Of a stretch of DNA of 33,986 nt, positions 19,699-28,562 are shown piece by piece; position 1 is the stretch's first letter, and the number at the start of each line of letters is the position of its first letter. The notes under the pieces were generated by a model that saw only the letters and a program-made list of their open reading frames with translations, was not told the origin of the DNA and searched no databases. The stretch covers positions 1 through 33,986 of the forward strand of contig JASHSL010000205.1 of the NCBI GenBank assembly GCA_030040855.1, written 5' to 3'. The position numbers and the translations under genes are program-made. The DNA is from Terriglobales bacterium. Lineage in GTDB: Bacteria; Acidobacteriota; Terriglobia; Terriglobales; Acidobacteriaceae.

Positions 19699-20376
19699 CT
19701 ATTTCGCGGCATAAAGGTCTGGAAACTCCTGGCGAAGACGAGCAACCTTCGGCGCATCGTTGTAGACGATATAGGGATTGTCCGGATGGCGTGCGGCGTA
19801 GTCCTGGTGATAGGACTCCGCGGGATAGAACCCCTGCAAAGGCACCACCAAGGTTACGATCGGACGCGGGAAGACTTTGGCGCCCCCGAGTTGAGCAATA
19901 TAGGCCTGGGCGATCCGTTTTTGTTCTTCGTTGGCATAGAAAATGACGGAGCGATATTGGTTGCCCGTATCCGGGCCCTGCCGGTTCCACTGTGTGGGAT
20001 CGTGCGCCACCGAGAAAAACACTCGCAGCAGCTGGCCATAGGTGATTTGGGAAGGATCGTAAACGATCTTCACCGATTCCGCATGGCCCGTCTGGCCGGT
20101 GCTGACCAGTTCATATTGCGCGCTGTTGGCAGCTCCACCAGAGTACCCCGAGGTCGCGCTGACCACGCCCTTCACGTGCTCGAAAACCGCTTGTATACCC
20201 CAGAAGCAGCCGCCTGCGAGAACTGCTGTTTGTGCGGCTTTGGCCGTCGAAAGCGGAGCGTCGACGGTAGGGTTGGGGAGAGCAGGATTTGCTCCCTCGC
20301 CAGCGTTGCAGGCGGCTACGCCCACGACTGTCACTGCTAGGAATATGGCAGACCGGCGCAAAAGCGACCTAAACAT
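19699..20376 (-). CDS. msrA: Peptide-methionine (S)-S-oxide reductase MsrA, predicted lipoprotein
   Basis: GGCFWGIQAVFEHVKGVVSATSGYSGG; GHAESVKIVYDPSQITYGQLLRVFFSVAHDPTQWNRQGPDTGNQYRSVIFY. N-terminal lipobox-like VGVAAC. Starts at MFRSLLRRSAIF. Confidence 0.94.
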   Translation of the reverse strand: MFRSLLRRSAIFLAVTVVGVAACNAGEGANPALPNPTVDAPLSTAKAAQTAVLAGGCFWGIQAVFEHVKGVVSATSGYSGGAANSAQYELVSTGQTGHAESVKIVYDPSQITYGQLLRVFFSVAHDPTQWNRQGPDTGNQYRSVIFYANEEQKRIAQAYIAQLGGAKVFPRPIVTLVVPLQGFYPAESYHQDYAARHPDNPYIVYNDAPKVARLRQEFPDLYAAK

Positions 20377-20693
20377 AAAAACCCCCCCTCCGGTATCTGG
20401 CGAGGATTCGAGCCTATGCAATCAATTAGAGTCTCCAAAACCAAAAAAGTTTCCTGGGGCGACGGGCAATCTTAGGGTCCAGGCGGCTTTGGTCCGGTGG
20501 GACATGCAAGAACGTGACCCAGGAGAGGCCAAAGCCATGAAGTGACTGTGAAGAGGAATAAAGTTTGCTTCCCGGTGTCTGTGCTCCGTAGAGTCCGGTA
20601 CTACCCACGGCTGTTTCGATCACGGGGACTGGCTAAGCCGCGGATATCGTCAGGCGATCGCACTACGATTCATTACGCCGAGGGACCATAACG

Positions 20694-21176
20694 TCAGGCG
20701 GCACGAGTGAGGCGGTCGTATTCCGAGCCACTCCCATCGGAGAGCAAGACCCATAGCGTGTAAATGGCTAGGGCAGTACCGAAAGGAGGGTGGAACAGCG
20801 AGAGAATTGCAAGTATGATGGCAAGCACTCGCGCCCAGGGTTGATGCTTGAGGAGTCCCCAGCCGACCAGGATGCCTCCGGCGGCGACGACGAGGAGTGA
20901 GCCCCCGATGATTGACAAGATAAGCGGCCCGATGAACCGGCCGACATTTTCGCCAGCAGGGATACCGAGGCGAGCGACGCTACTGATGGTCATGAGGACA
21001 AAGCCTGGAATCGCGCAGAGCGCCCCGGCAACGATCCAGAGGATGCCGAGCGTACGCAGATGCCGTTCGAGACGGCTGGGCGGAGTTGCGGCCGCAAGAG
21101 CACCAATCGGCTGCCCACAATTGGGGCAGATATTGAACTGGGGCTGAATTTGGCCGCCGCAGGCATTGCAAAACAT
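20694..21176 (-). CDS. Zinc-ribbon-containing membrane protein
   Basis: MFCNACGGQIQPQFNICPNCGQPIG (CxxC...CxxC), then three or more hydrophobic segments. Confidence 0.75.
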   Translation of the reverse strand: MFCNACGGQIQPQFNICPNCGQPIGALAAATPPSRLERHLRTLGILWIVAGALCAIPGFVLMTISSVARLGIPAGENVGRFIGPLILSIIGGSLLVVAAGGILVGWGLLKHQPWARVLAIILAILSLFHPPFGTALAIYTLWVLLSDGSGSEYDRLTRAA

Positions 21177-21559
21177 AGCCCCCCCGGGGACGATCCTCGC
21201 CCAATATTGGAGATTATATTCGGACAGGGCAAAATTGCGGCAGCTCGATCATCATGGGAGGCCTCCGGCTGGCCACAGGCTCTAATCGCTTTTTCATGAA
21301 TGACACCCATCCAACTGAAATCTAATTTCTTGCCGGTTCGAAGTCAGTTTCGCAACCGGCCAAACCATCTCTTAAGTCCCTTATTACAGAATACTTCCGT
21401 GAAATTTCACGTCTCGTTTCGCAAGCCATGCAACCCCGGGCGTGGCATTCGAAATGCTTTGTGAAGCATGGACCTCGGGCAGAAAATCTGAATAAAGCGA
21501 AGTGCGCGTCTCGCCCACTCGAGCAGCCGACCGACCCCGCATGTCCGGCCAGGAGTCCC

Positions 21560-22666
21560 ATGGAATTCAAGGTGGACCGCGTGATTCAGACATACTTGGA
21601 CGCGCTCGACCTGCGTCCGTACCATGACGCCGAACTTTGCACGGAGCTGGGTGAACTCTATAACGCCAGCAAGCGTCCCCACATCGGTATGGCGTTTCTG
21701 ATGCTCACAGCCCGGCGTTCAGCGCGCGCTGCCGAATGGTGCCGCCAGTTCAACGCGGCGGGAAGCATCAACCTACCCCGCCTGTCGCCATGCCCGGAGG
21801 TAGAAATCACCGCCGCGGTGCCTGGGGTGCTTTGTGCCGCGGCCAATGCCCGGTTTTTTCCTTTCTTACTCAACCTGATCGGAAGCGTACAGAAGAATTC
21901 CTGGGGCTCGGTTCGCAAGGTCGTAGTCTGTGATCTCGGCCTCTTTCCCAATCAAGCCGACTTCTTGTCGAAACTGGATCGCGTCGAACTCGTTTGCTCC
22001 ACCTGGCCAGTCTCGTTTCAGGCATGGAAGTTTCCGTTTATCCTTGAAACCCTTCGCCGGGAGCCGGGACCGCTGCTCTATTTAGACGCGGGTTGCTATG
22101 TCGACCGGGATCTCGAAGATGTGTTCAAGATCATCGAAAAGCAGGATTATCTCTTTTTTTTCAACGGCCCCTATGACGATCCGATGCATCTGACGCGCAA
22201 CTGGACGTCACGATACGTTTACGAATACTTCGGACTCCGTAAGGAAGACGATTCCACCGTCACTGCCATGAGTACCCTGTTGGGGGTTTCCCGCCGGATG
22301 AAGGAGTGGATGGTCAAATTGGTCGATCACAACGATATGTTCCTGCTGCGCCCACACTCCGATTGTATCGATAACCGGTACGATCAATCGTTGTTTTCCG
22401 TGTTCGTTCAACATGTGGAGAAGCTGCATCTGACCCGGTTTGAGGAATATCTCCGCAATGCCGCTGGTTACGGAACGCCCAACTCCTCGATCACGATTCA
22501 CCGTTCCAAGTTCCGGCCGGGGGACGCTTATGGGTCTTTGCGAAGTGCGGCCGCCGATGGCTCGCTGATCCCGCGCGTAGCGGCCGCCACCGGCGCCCGA
22601 ACTTACGAAGTCTCGCCTGACAGAGACTCAGATTGGAGCCAAATGAGGCAAGCGGATTGCAAATGA
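21560..22666 (+). CDS. Glycosyltransferase-like protein, putative GT-A fold
   Basis: VLCAAANARFFPFLLNLIGSVQKNSWGSVRKVVVCDLGL; GPLLYLDAGCYVDRDLEDVFKIIE (DxG/DxD-like); DQSLFSVFVQH. ATG 21560 is preceded by aggag; in-frame ORF extends upstream to 21428. Confidence 0.6.
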   Translation: MEFKVDRVIQTYLDALDLRPYHDAELCTELGELYNASKRPHIGMAFLMLTARRSARAAEWCRQFNAAGSINLPRLSPCPEVEITAAVPGVLCAAANARFFPFLLNLIGSVQKNSWGSVRKVVVCDLGLFPNQADFLSKLDRVELVCSTWPVSFQAWKFPFILETLRREPGPLLYLDAGCYVDRDLEDVFKIIEKQDYLFFFNGPYDDPMHLTRNWTSRYVYEYFGLRKEDDSTVTAMSTLLGVSRRMKEWMVKLVDHNDMFLLRPHSDCIDNRYDQSLFSVFVQHVEKLHLTRFEEYLRNAAGYGTPNSSITIHRSKFRPGDAYGSLRSAAADGSLIPRVAAATGARTYEVSPDRDSDWSQMRQADCK

Positions 22667-22728
22667 TTTTCTTCTTCGTCTTTAGGGGCAGGCCTGTCCC
22701 CAGGCCGGATCGTAGTGGGCCCGGCTCG
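22623..22728 (+). repeat. Direct repeat R2, copy 1 (3' end of GT gene plus downstream hairpin)
   Basis: About 85% identical by hand count to 24702-24808. Includes ...SDWSQMRQADCK-stop and GGGGCAGGCCTGTCCCC. Confidence 0.85.
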
Positions 22729-23191
22729 CTCGACGGGTGGAATCGCTGCAGGTTAGGGAATCAGATTCAAATGGAAGTCGCCATAGGAACTGCAAGAACT
22801 CATCGCAGATCGCTATCGGATACCTATGGTGTGGCCAGATTCCGTGAGATTCGGAAACTTAGTGAAGAAGGCGTCTCTCATTGTGGCTGGATTTGTAATT
22901 GTTTTTCAATTTGTATAGCAGCCGGCTCTTGGTAATTTTTTTTCCTCATGCTGTTCGTTGGGGTGGTCGCGATGAAAGTCGCTTGCTGCCGCACGTGATT
23001 CGGGACTGATCAACCTACGCGGCCAGATCCGCGATGTTCGCAGCCGGCGGGGGATGGAAGACAGTCCGGCAACGATTTGCCGATGAACGTGACCGTTCGT
23101 GTTTACCGATCACTCGCCATTCAGCGGCCACTGAACGCGGCAAAAAGAGGACGGCCGGAGCCAACGGGGCGGCCTGACCTGAACTCGTAGC

Positions 23192-24334
23192 ATGCAAAGC
23201 GATCTTCATCGACGCGCCTTAGATGTGCTGAATGCCAGTCCGCACGACGCGGTTCGGTTTCTGGGAGAAGCCCTGAAGCAAACAGAGTCCAGCGAATTGT
23301 GGAATGACTGGGCTGCGGCGGTCTATTGTCTTCAGCCCGTAAGAGCAGCGGAACTGGGATTTCGACGTGCGCTTCATCTTGATCCGCAGAACACCATTGC
23401 GGCTGCTAACTTGAACACACTTCTGGAGCAGGCACGGCGCGCCGAGGAAAACGAAAGGGACGCTGACCACCGGAACATCCTTCAGGTCCAATTGGCTCGT
23501 TTGCGCGCGCAGCCACCGCTGCCGTCACGAAGTGGCCGCAACCTGGTTGTGGGCACGGCGACCAATTACGGCAAGAGGGAAATTGCGCCGTTTGTCACTT
23601 CCCTGCGCCGGACTGGATTTAATGGAGATATCATCTTATTTGTAACCGAAGTTGACCCACCGGCGAAGCAGTTTCTGGCCGAGCAGCGAGTGCGGCTGGA
23701 GCGCTGGGACGGGATGTTCCTTCCCTTTGATGTGCAACTGGGAAGATTTGTAACTTATTACAACTTTCTCGCCAGGCTCAGTCTGGAAACGAGTCATCAT
23801 TCTTACGATTGGATTTTCCTTACGGATGTTCGCGACGTTTTCTTCCAGCAGGATCCCTTCTCGCCTGAGCCTGAAACCGACGTCCTGGTTTTCCTCGAAG
23901 ATGAGTCAAAGTGCCTGGGCTCCTGCAACTTTAACTCCGCATGGATCCGTTCCGCCTTCGGCGAGCCCATGTTGGCAAAGATGGCAGCGCAAAGAATCTC
24001 TTGTTCCGGCACGGTACTCGGCTCCTGGCATGGCATTCTCGAATATCTCCTCATCATGCAGATTCTGACCACGCACACTGCGCGTGAGGCGCGGTTCCTC
24101 AAAGGCGTAGACCAGGGCATTCATAACGTGGTTGTCCATGAGAAGCTGCTGCGTTCTTGTAGTGCGGTGCCAAATGGCGAGCGCGTTCTGACCCTGGGCT
24201 ACGTCCCGGAGAAAGATGTACAAATCACGTCAAATGGAAAAATCGCCGATCGAAAAGGACGCATCAGCCAGGTCATTCACCAGTTCGATCGGCATCCCAA
24301 ACTTGTCGAGCTAGTGCAGCGAGTTCTTGGCTAA
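23192..24334 (+). CDS. Putative glycosyltransferase with N-terminal TPR-like region
   Basis: N-terminal SELWNDWAAAVYCLQPVRAAELGFRRALHLDPQNTIAAANLNTLL (TPR-like), then NLVVGTATNYGKREIAPFVTSLRRTGFNGDIILFVTE, YDWIFLTDVRDVFFQQDPF (DxRDxxF), KGVDQGIHNVV. Confidence 0.65.
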   Translation: MQSDLHRRALDVLNASPHDAVRFLGEALKQTESSELWNDWAAAVYCLQPVRAAELGFRRALHLDPQNTIAAANLNTLLEQARRAEENERDADHRNILQVQLARLRAQPPLPSRSGRNLVVGTATNYGKREIAPFVTSLRRTGFNGDIILFVTEVDPPAKQFLAEQRVRLERWDGMFLPFDVQLGRFVTYYNFLARLSLETSHHSYDWIFLTDVRDVFFQQDPFSPEPETDVLVFLEDESKCLGSCNFNSAWIRSAFGEPMLAKMAAQRISCSGTVLGSWHGILEYLLIMQILTTHTAREARFLKGVDQGIHNVVVHEKLLRSCSAVPNGERVLTLGYVPEKDVQITSNGKIADRKGRISQVIHQFDRHPKLVELVQRVLG

Positions 24335-24548
24335 GACTTCCCACGCTTCAAGAAGTGGACTGAACCCCTCATTAGGAAACCGCTGATTGCGGTTCCCCCA
24401 ATTCCGTTGCGTCCCTCAGCAGGGAAACGCCGACCGGTGCTGGCCACGAGCGTAGAAGGCCCACTCTGATTTTTCGTTCATCGATGATTCGCGATCCCCA
24501 CCGAACTCTAATCTCTTTATAATTCGATTCGCGTTCGCCCCCCCGAAG

Positions 24549-24653
24549 CCATCTCTTAAATCCACTATTACAAAATCCTTCCCAAGAAGGACACCTTTTT
24601 CACACAGCTTTCCTTGTGGCATTGGAAATGCTTTGTAGAGCCTCGGCCCCTGG
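24549..24653 (+). repeat. Degenerate repeat R1, copy 2 (similar to 21366-21480 upstream of the first GT gene)
   Basis: CCATCTCTTAAATCCACTATTACAAAATCCTTCC and GTGGCATTGGAAATGCTTTGT against CCATCTCTTAAGTCCCTTATTACAGAATACTTCC and GTGGCATTCGAAATGCTTTGT. Confidence 0.7.
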
Positions 24654-24701
24654 GAATGCGCATGGCTGGGGCGCCTCGAGAGTGCGAAGACATGCTTGGG
24701 A

Positions 24702-24808
24702 GAGGCTCAGATTGGAGCCAGATGAGGCAAGCGGATTGCACGTGATTTCCTTCTCCGTCTCGAGGGACAGGTCTGTCTCCCCGGCGGGATGGTAGTGGGC
24801 CCGGCTCG
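24702..24808 (+). repeat. Direct repeat R2, copy 2
   Basis: GAGGCTCAGATTGGAGCCAGATGAGGCAAGCGGATTGCACGTGATTTCC...GGTAGTGGGCCCGGCTCG. Encodes ...RGSDWSQMRQADCT-stop, matching the C-terminus of the 21560 gene. Confidence 0.85.
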
Positions 24809-24827
24809 ACGGAAATTGGGGAATAAC

Positions 24828-26390
24828 ATGGGAAAATTTCAAGTCATTCTGGTTCGACCGCAGGGCTATCTGCACAGCGAAGCGTTCCGTGAATTGGCGG
24901 AGACCCTGCAGGTGGGGTTGACCAGTCTCGGCCACATCGCCCACATCCAAGAGAACATGTTTGAACCCGGAGCCACCAACATTTTTCTGGGTGCTCATCT
25001 GCTTTCCCCCCGGCAAGCCTTACTGGTGCCACCCGGTTCGGTGATCTACAACCTTGAGCAGTTGGAGGGATACAATCTTTCTCCCGCCTATTTCGAAGTG
25101 GCGTCCCATCACCAGGTGTGGGATTACAGCCAGGAAAACGTCGAGAGATGGAAGACCATGAACTGCGCCTTCCCGCCGGTGCACGTGCCAGTTGGGTACG
25201 TGCCGGAGTTGACCCGCATTCAGCCCGCGCTGACGCAGGACATCGATATTCTTTTCTATGGCTCGCTCAACGAACGCCGTATCCGCATCCTGAACGCCCT
25301 GCGGGATGCCGGCGTGAAGGTGCGAGCGCAGTTCGGGGTGTACGGCAGCGAGCGGGACGAACTCATCGGGCGCTCGAAGATCATTCTCAACATCCACTTC
25401 TACGAGACCAAGGTATTCGAGATCGTCCGCGTGTCCTACTTATTGGCAAATTCGAAAGCCGTGGTCACCGAGTCCTCGCCCTGCATGGAAGAAGGGCTGA
25501 CAAAATCGGTCCGCAGTTTGCCATACGATTCCCTGGTCGAGGGATGTGTTTCGCTGCTGGGCGATGAAGCGGAGCGCCGTCGATTGGAAAAACAAGGCTT
25601 CGAATGGTTTTCTAAGCGGAACGAGTCCGAGATACTGGCGAACGCCCTTCGGCAGTGCGCCGCCATCCCCAGCCCGCCCGCCGACCGTGTTTCCATGCCT
25701 CGCAAATTGAACCTCGGAAGCGGCAAAGACTGGAGGCCGGACTACTTCAATGCGGATTTTGATGCCTATTGGGAACCTGATGCGGTCCTTGATTTCAACC
25801 ATCCCCTTCCCATCGGACAGCCGTTAGAGACGCGGCGCTTCGGCACCATCGTCTTAGAGAACAATTTCTTTGAGGAAATCATTGCCAACGACGCGCTGGA
25901 GCACATTCCGAATCTGACCACGGCCATGACGTCATGTTTGAATCTGCTCCGAGTCGGCGGTTTGTTCCGCATCAGCGTGCCCTATGACCTCTCGTGGGGA
26001 GCATGGCAAGACCCCACTCATGTCCGCGCCTTCAACGAGCGCAGTTGGCTCTACTACACGGATTGGTTCTGGTATATGGGCTGGAGGGAATCCCGCTTCG
26101 ATCTGGTGCAGTTCGATCTGGCTTTGAGCCCGGTCGGGGAAGCCCTGCGAAAGCAACAAATCAGAGGGGAAGACCTGGTGCGGTACCCACGGGCGGTGGA
26201 TCAACTGCGGGTGACTTTGCGCAAGCGGCTGTTGACCGAGGCGGAGAAGCAGCAGTTTGCCCGACATTGGGCGCCACCAAACCGGCCCGCCCCGCTCGCA
26301 GGTCAGCCCGGCGTGAACCTGGAATTCAAACGCGTACCCTCGCCCATCGAGGTTCAATCCCCGAGTCAGGCTCTGGCGATAAGCAAGTGA
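24828..26390 (+). CDS. Fusion protein: N-terminal glycosyltransferase-like domain plus C-terminal type-11 SAM methyltransferase domain
   Basis: N-term DIDILFYGSLNERRIRILNALRDAGVKVRAQFGVYGSERDELIGRSKIILNIHFYETKVFEIVRVSYLLANSKAVVTE. C-term RKLNLGSGKDWRPDYFNADFD...ANDALEHIPNLTTAMTSCLNLLRVGGLFRISVPYDL. Confidence 0.8.
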   Translation: MGKFQVILVRPQGYLHSEAFRELAETLQVGLTSLGHIAHIQENMFEPGATNIFLGAHLLSPRQALLVPPGSVIYNLEQLEGYNLSPAYFEVASHHQVWDYSQENVERWKTMNCAFPPVHVPVGYVPELTRIQPALTQDIDILFYGSLNERRIRILNALRDAGVKVRAQFGVYGSERDELIGRSKIILNIHFYETKVFEIVRVSYLLANSKAVVTESSPCMEEGLTKSVRSLPYDSLVEGCVSLLGDEAERRRLEKQGFEWFSKRNESEILANALRQCAAIPSPPADRVSMPRKLNLGSGKDWRPDYFNADFDAYWEPDAVLDFNHPLPIGQPLETRRFGTIVLENNFFEEIIANDALEHIPNLTTAMTSCLNLLRVGGLFRISVPYDLSWGAWQDPTHVRAFNERSWLYYTDWFWYMGWRESRFDLVQFDLALSPVGEALRKQQIRGEDLVRYPRAVDQLRVTLRKRLLTEAEKQQFARHWAPPNRPAPLAGQPGVNLEFKRVPSPIEVQSPSQALAISK

Positions 26391-26400
26391 CCCCGGATCC

Positions 26401-27369
26401 ATGCGTATCCTCTATATCTCGGGCGGCCAGACTCCCGATTACATGTGCGACATGCTCTTTCACGGGCTACGCAGCCTGCTGGGAGCAAGCGTCGTAGACG
26501 TAAACCGGATTTGGTTCATGTACGCCCACGAGTTCGCGGCCGGAGGCCACGACAAGTCCCGGCTCTACGGTCGCGGCTTCACGATTTATGGATTGCTGGG
26601 AGAGGATTCGGCGGTTGACCGGACCGACATCCCCCAAAAACTGCGCACAAAATACTTCGACCTAGTCATCTACGGCAGCGTTCATCGCTGCCGTTTGTTT
26701 CTCGAGGAGGTCCTGGCCTTCTATCCTCCGTATCGGGTTCTATTGATCGATGGCGAGGATGAGCCCGATCTGGTGTCGCCACTGCTGGATCGCGGAATCT
26801 ATTTCAAGCGGGAGATCGCATTCGCGCAGCGAGGTCTGCGGCCCATCGCCTTCGCAATCCCCGAGAACCGGATCGGCACCGTCTCCAGACAGAAGACAAA
26901 GCTATTGGCGTTCATCGATCCCAGGGATCCACGGACCTATATCTACCACGACGAGAGGGACTACTACGGCGACTATGCGGAAAGTCTTTTCGCGGTTACC
27001 AAAAAGAAAGCGGGTTGGGATTGCCTCCGCCACTATGAAATCCTAGCCAATGGGTGTATTCCTTATTTCCCCGATCTCGACCACTGCCCCCCGGCGACCA
27101 TGGTCTTTTTCCCCAAGTACGAACTGTGCTTGGCGAAACGCTTGATCGAGTCCCGAGGGCTGGCGTTTTTCGATACCCACGAGGGCCGGACGATTTGGCA
27201 AGGGCTCGAGCGGCGGGTGGACGCCATCTTCCGGCGTCATTGCACAACCCTGGCACTGGCGCAGTACGTTCTCGAGACCGCGGCCTGGCTGGGGGACCAG
27301 CCTCCGTGCTCTATCCTTCGCCAACCGGCAGGTTCTTTATCCGCGGCTGAGAGCATCTCCCGAGCTTGA
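26401..27369 (+). CDS. Putative glycosyltransferase-like protein (CgeB/GT1-like style)
   Basis: MRILYISGGQTPDYMCDMLFHGLRSLLG...KYFDLVIYGSVHRCRLFLEEVL...GWDCLRHYEILANGCIPYFPDLDHCPPATMVFFPKYELCLAKRLI. Starts 10 bp after the preceding gene. Confidence 0.6.
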   Translation: MRILYISGGQTPDYMCDMLFHGLRSLLGASVVDVNRIWFMYAHEFAAGGHDKSRLYGRGFTIYGLLGEDSAVDRTDIPQKLRTKYFDLVIYGSVHRCRLFLEEVLAFYPPYRVLLIDGEDEPDLVSPLLDRGIYFKREIAFAQRGLRPIAFAIPENRIGTVSRQKTKLLAFIDPRDPRTYIYHDERDYYGDYAESLFAVTKKKAGWDCLRHYEILANGCIPYFPDLDHCPPATMVFFPKYELCLAKRLIESRGLAFFDTHEGRTIWQGLERRVDAIFRRHCTTLALAQYVLETAAWLGDQPPCSILRQPAGSLSAAESISRA

Positions 27370-27499
27370 TCGGGCTGATGTTGAAGATTGCTTGCGGTTT
27401 GCCGACGATCCGCGCACTGGCGATCTGGCCAGAGGATCAAGCCTCGCTCGGTTGCAGTGGCACCAGGACGTACTTCAGGATAGTGCGCGTACTCGTTCG

Positions 27500-27975
27500 A
27501 CTGGACAGCCTTCTCGGCCTTCCGCCAATCCCGCACCACCGGGCACATCACCGCTAATGGCGACGTCGTCTCCCTCACCCGCAGCGCACCCATCGCCGTT
27601 TCCGCCAGTTCGGCGCGGGAAAGACGAATGGTTGAGAGCGTGAGCTCAGTGTGCTGGCAGAAATCTACATCGTCAAAGCCCACCAGGGAGATGTCGTCAG
27701 GGACCTGGAGTTTCGCATCGTGAATCGCGCGTAACGCACCTATCGCCGTCAGATCGTTGGACATCAGCACAGCCGTCGGGGGTCTTGGGGCCGCGAGCAG
27801 GCGCTTCGTAGACCGTTCCACCACCGTCGATCTCATGATCTCCGGTCTGGATCAAGTCAAACAGCAGACCATAATGTTCCAGCCATTTCATGAAGGCGGA
27901 GCGACGCCTGCGTGCAGAACGCAGTTTCAGCGGTCCGCTGATTTGACCGTGGGTGTCCTTGCCGAGCGGGCGGCA
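27500..27975 (-). pseudogene. LacI-family transcriptional regulator, effector-domain remnant
   Basis: GQISGPLKLRSARRRRSAFMKWLEHYGLLFDLIQTGDHEIDGG | RLLAAPRPPTAVLMSNDLTAIGALRAIHDAKLQVPDDISLVGFDDVDFCQHTELTLSTIRLSRAELAETAMGALR, in two frames with no HTH region found. Confidence 0.82.
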
Positions 27976-28075
27976 GCCCGCTTAGGGATGGCTTCGATTT
28001 CTTGCCTAGTGTAAGCCATGAATCCTTCTCGATTCCGCCCACAAAACTGCTGGTTGCGTCCTGAGCACTGCCCTT

Positions 28076-28426
28076 ATGATTGAAAGCCTGCCCGATGCAA
28101 AACCTGAAAACGACACACGGCGATTCGAGCTCGAATGGCTGGCGAAGAATCCCATCCCCCGGGCTCCGTTCGATGCCTTGATAGATCAGATCGATCATGT
28201 GGCAAAGGTTGCTGGGGTCGATCACGTCGGGCTCGGATCGGATTCGGATGGGATTGCGTTTTTGCCTGCTGGGATAAGCTCAGCGGCGGACTTGCCGAAG
28301 ATCGCAAAGGCTCTCCGCACCCGCGGCTACAGAGAGGCTGACGTCGACAAAATCATGGGGGAAAACATGCTGCGAGTCATGCGAGACGTGGAGACCATCA
28401 AAATGCCAGAGCGTGCCTCACAATAA
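28076..28426 (+). pseudogene. Membrane (renal-type) dipeptidase, C-terminal fragment
   Basis: FDALIDQIDHVAKVAGVDHVGLGSDSDGIAFLPAGISSAADLPKIAKALRTRGYREADVDKIMGENMLRVMRDVE. Only about 116 aa of a normally much longer protein. Confidence 0.8.
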
Positions 28427-28562
28427 ATGTCGATAAAATGGCCTTGTCACACGCGTTGCGCTGTTGCCGTGATCCAGGAGTTTCTCTTGGCTTCTCCTTG
28501 GCTGGGAGGATTCGACGGTTCGACTGCCGAGAGTGCGAGTGATCAGAAGGAGAATGGCTCTG

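Noticed and set aside
19786-20340. 184-aa plus-strand ORF
   Set aside because: Antisense of msrA.
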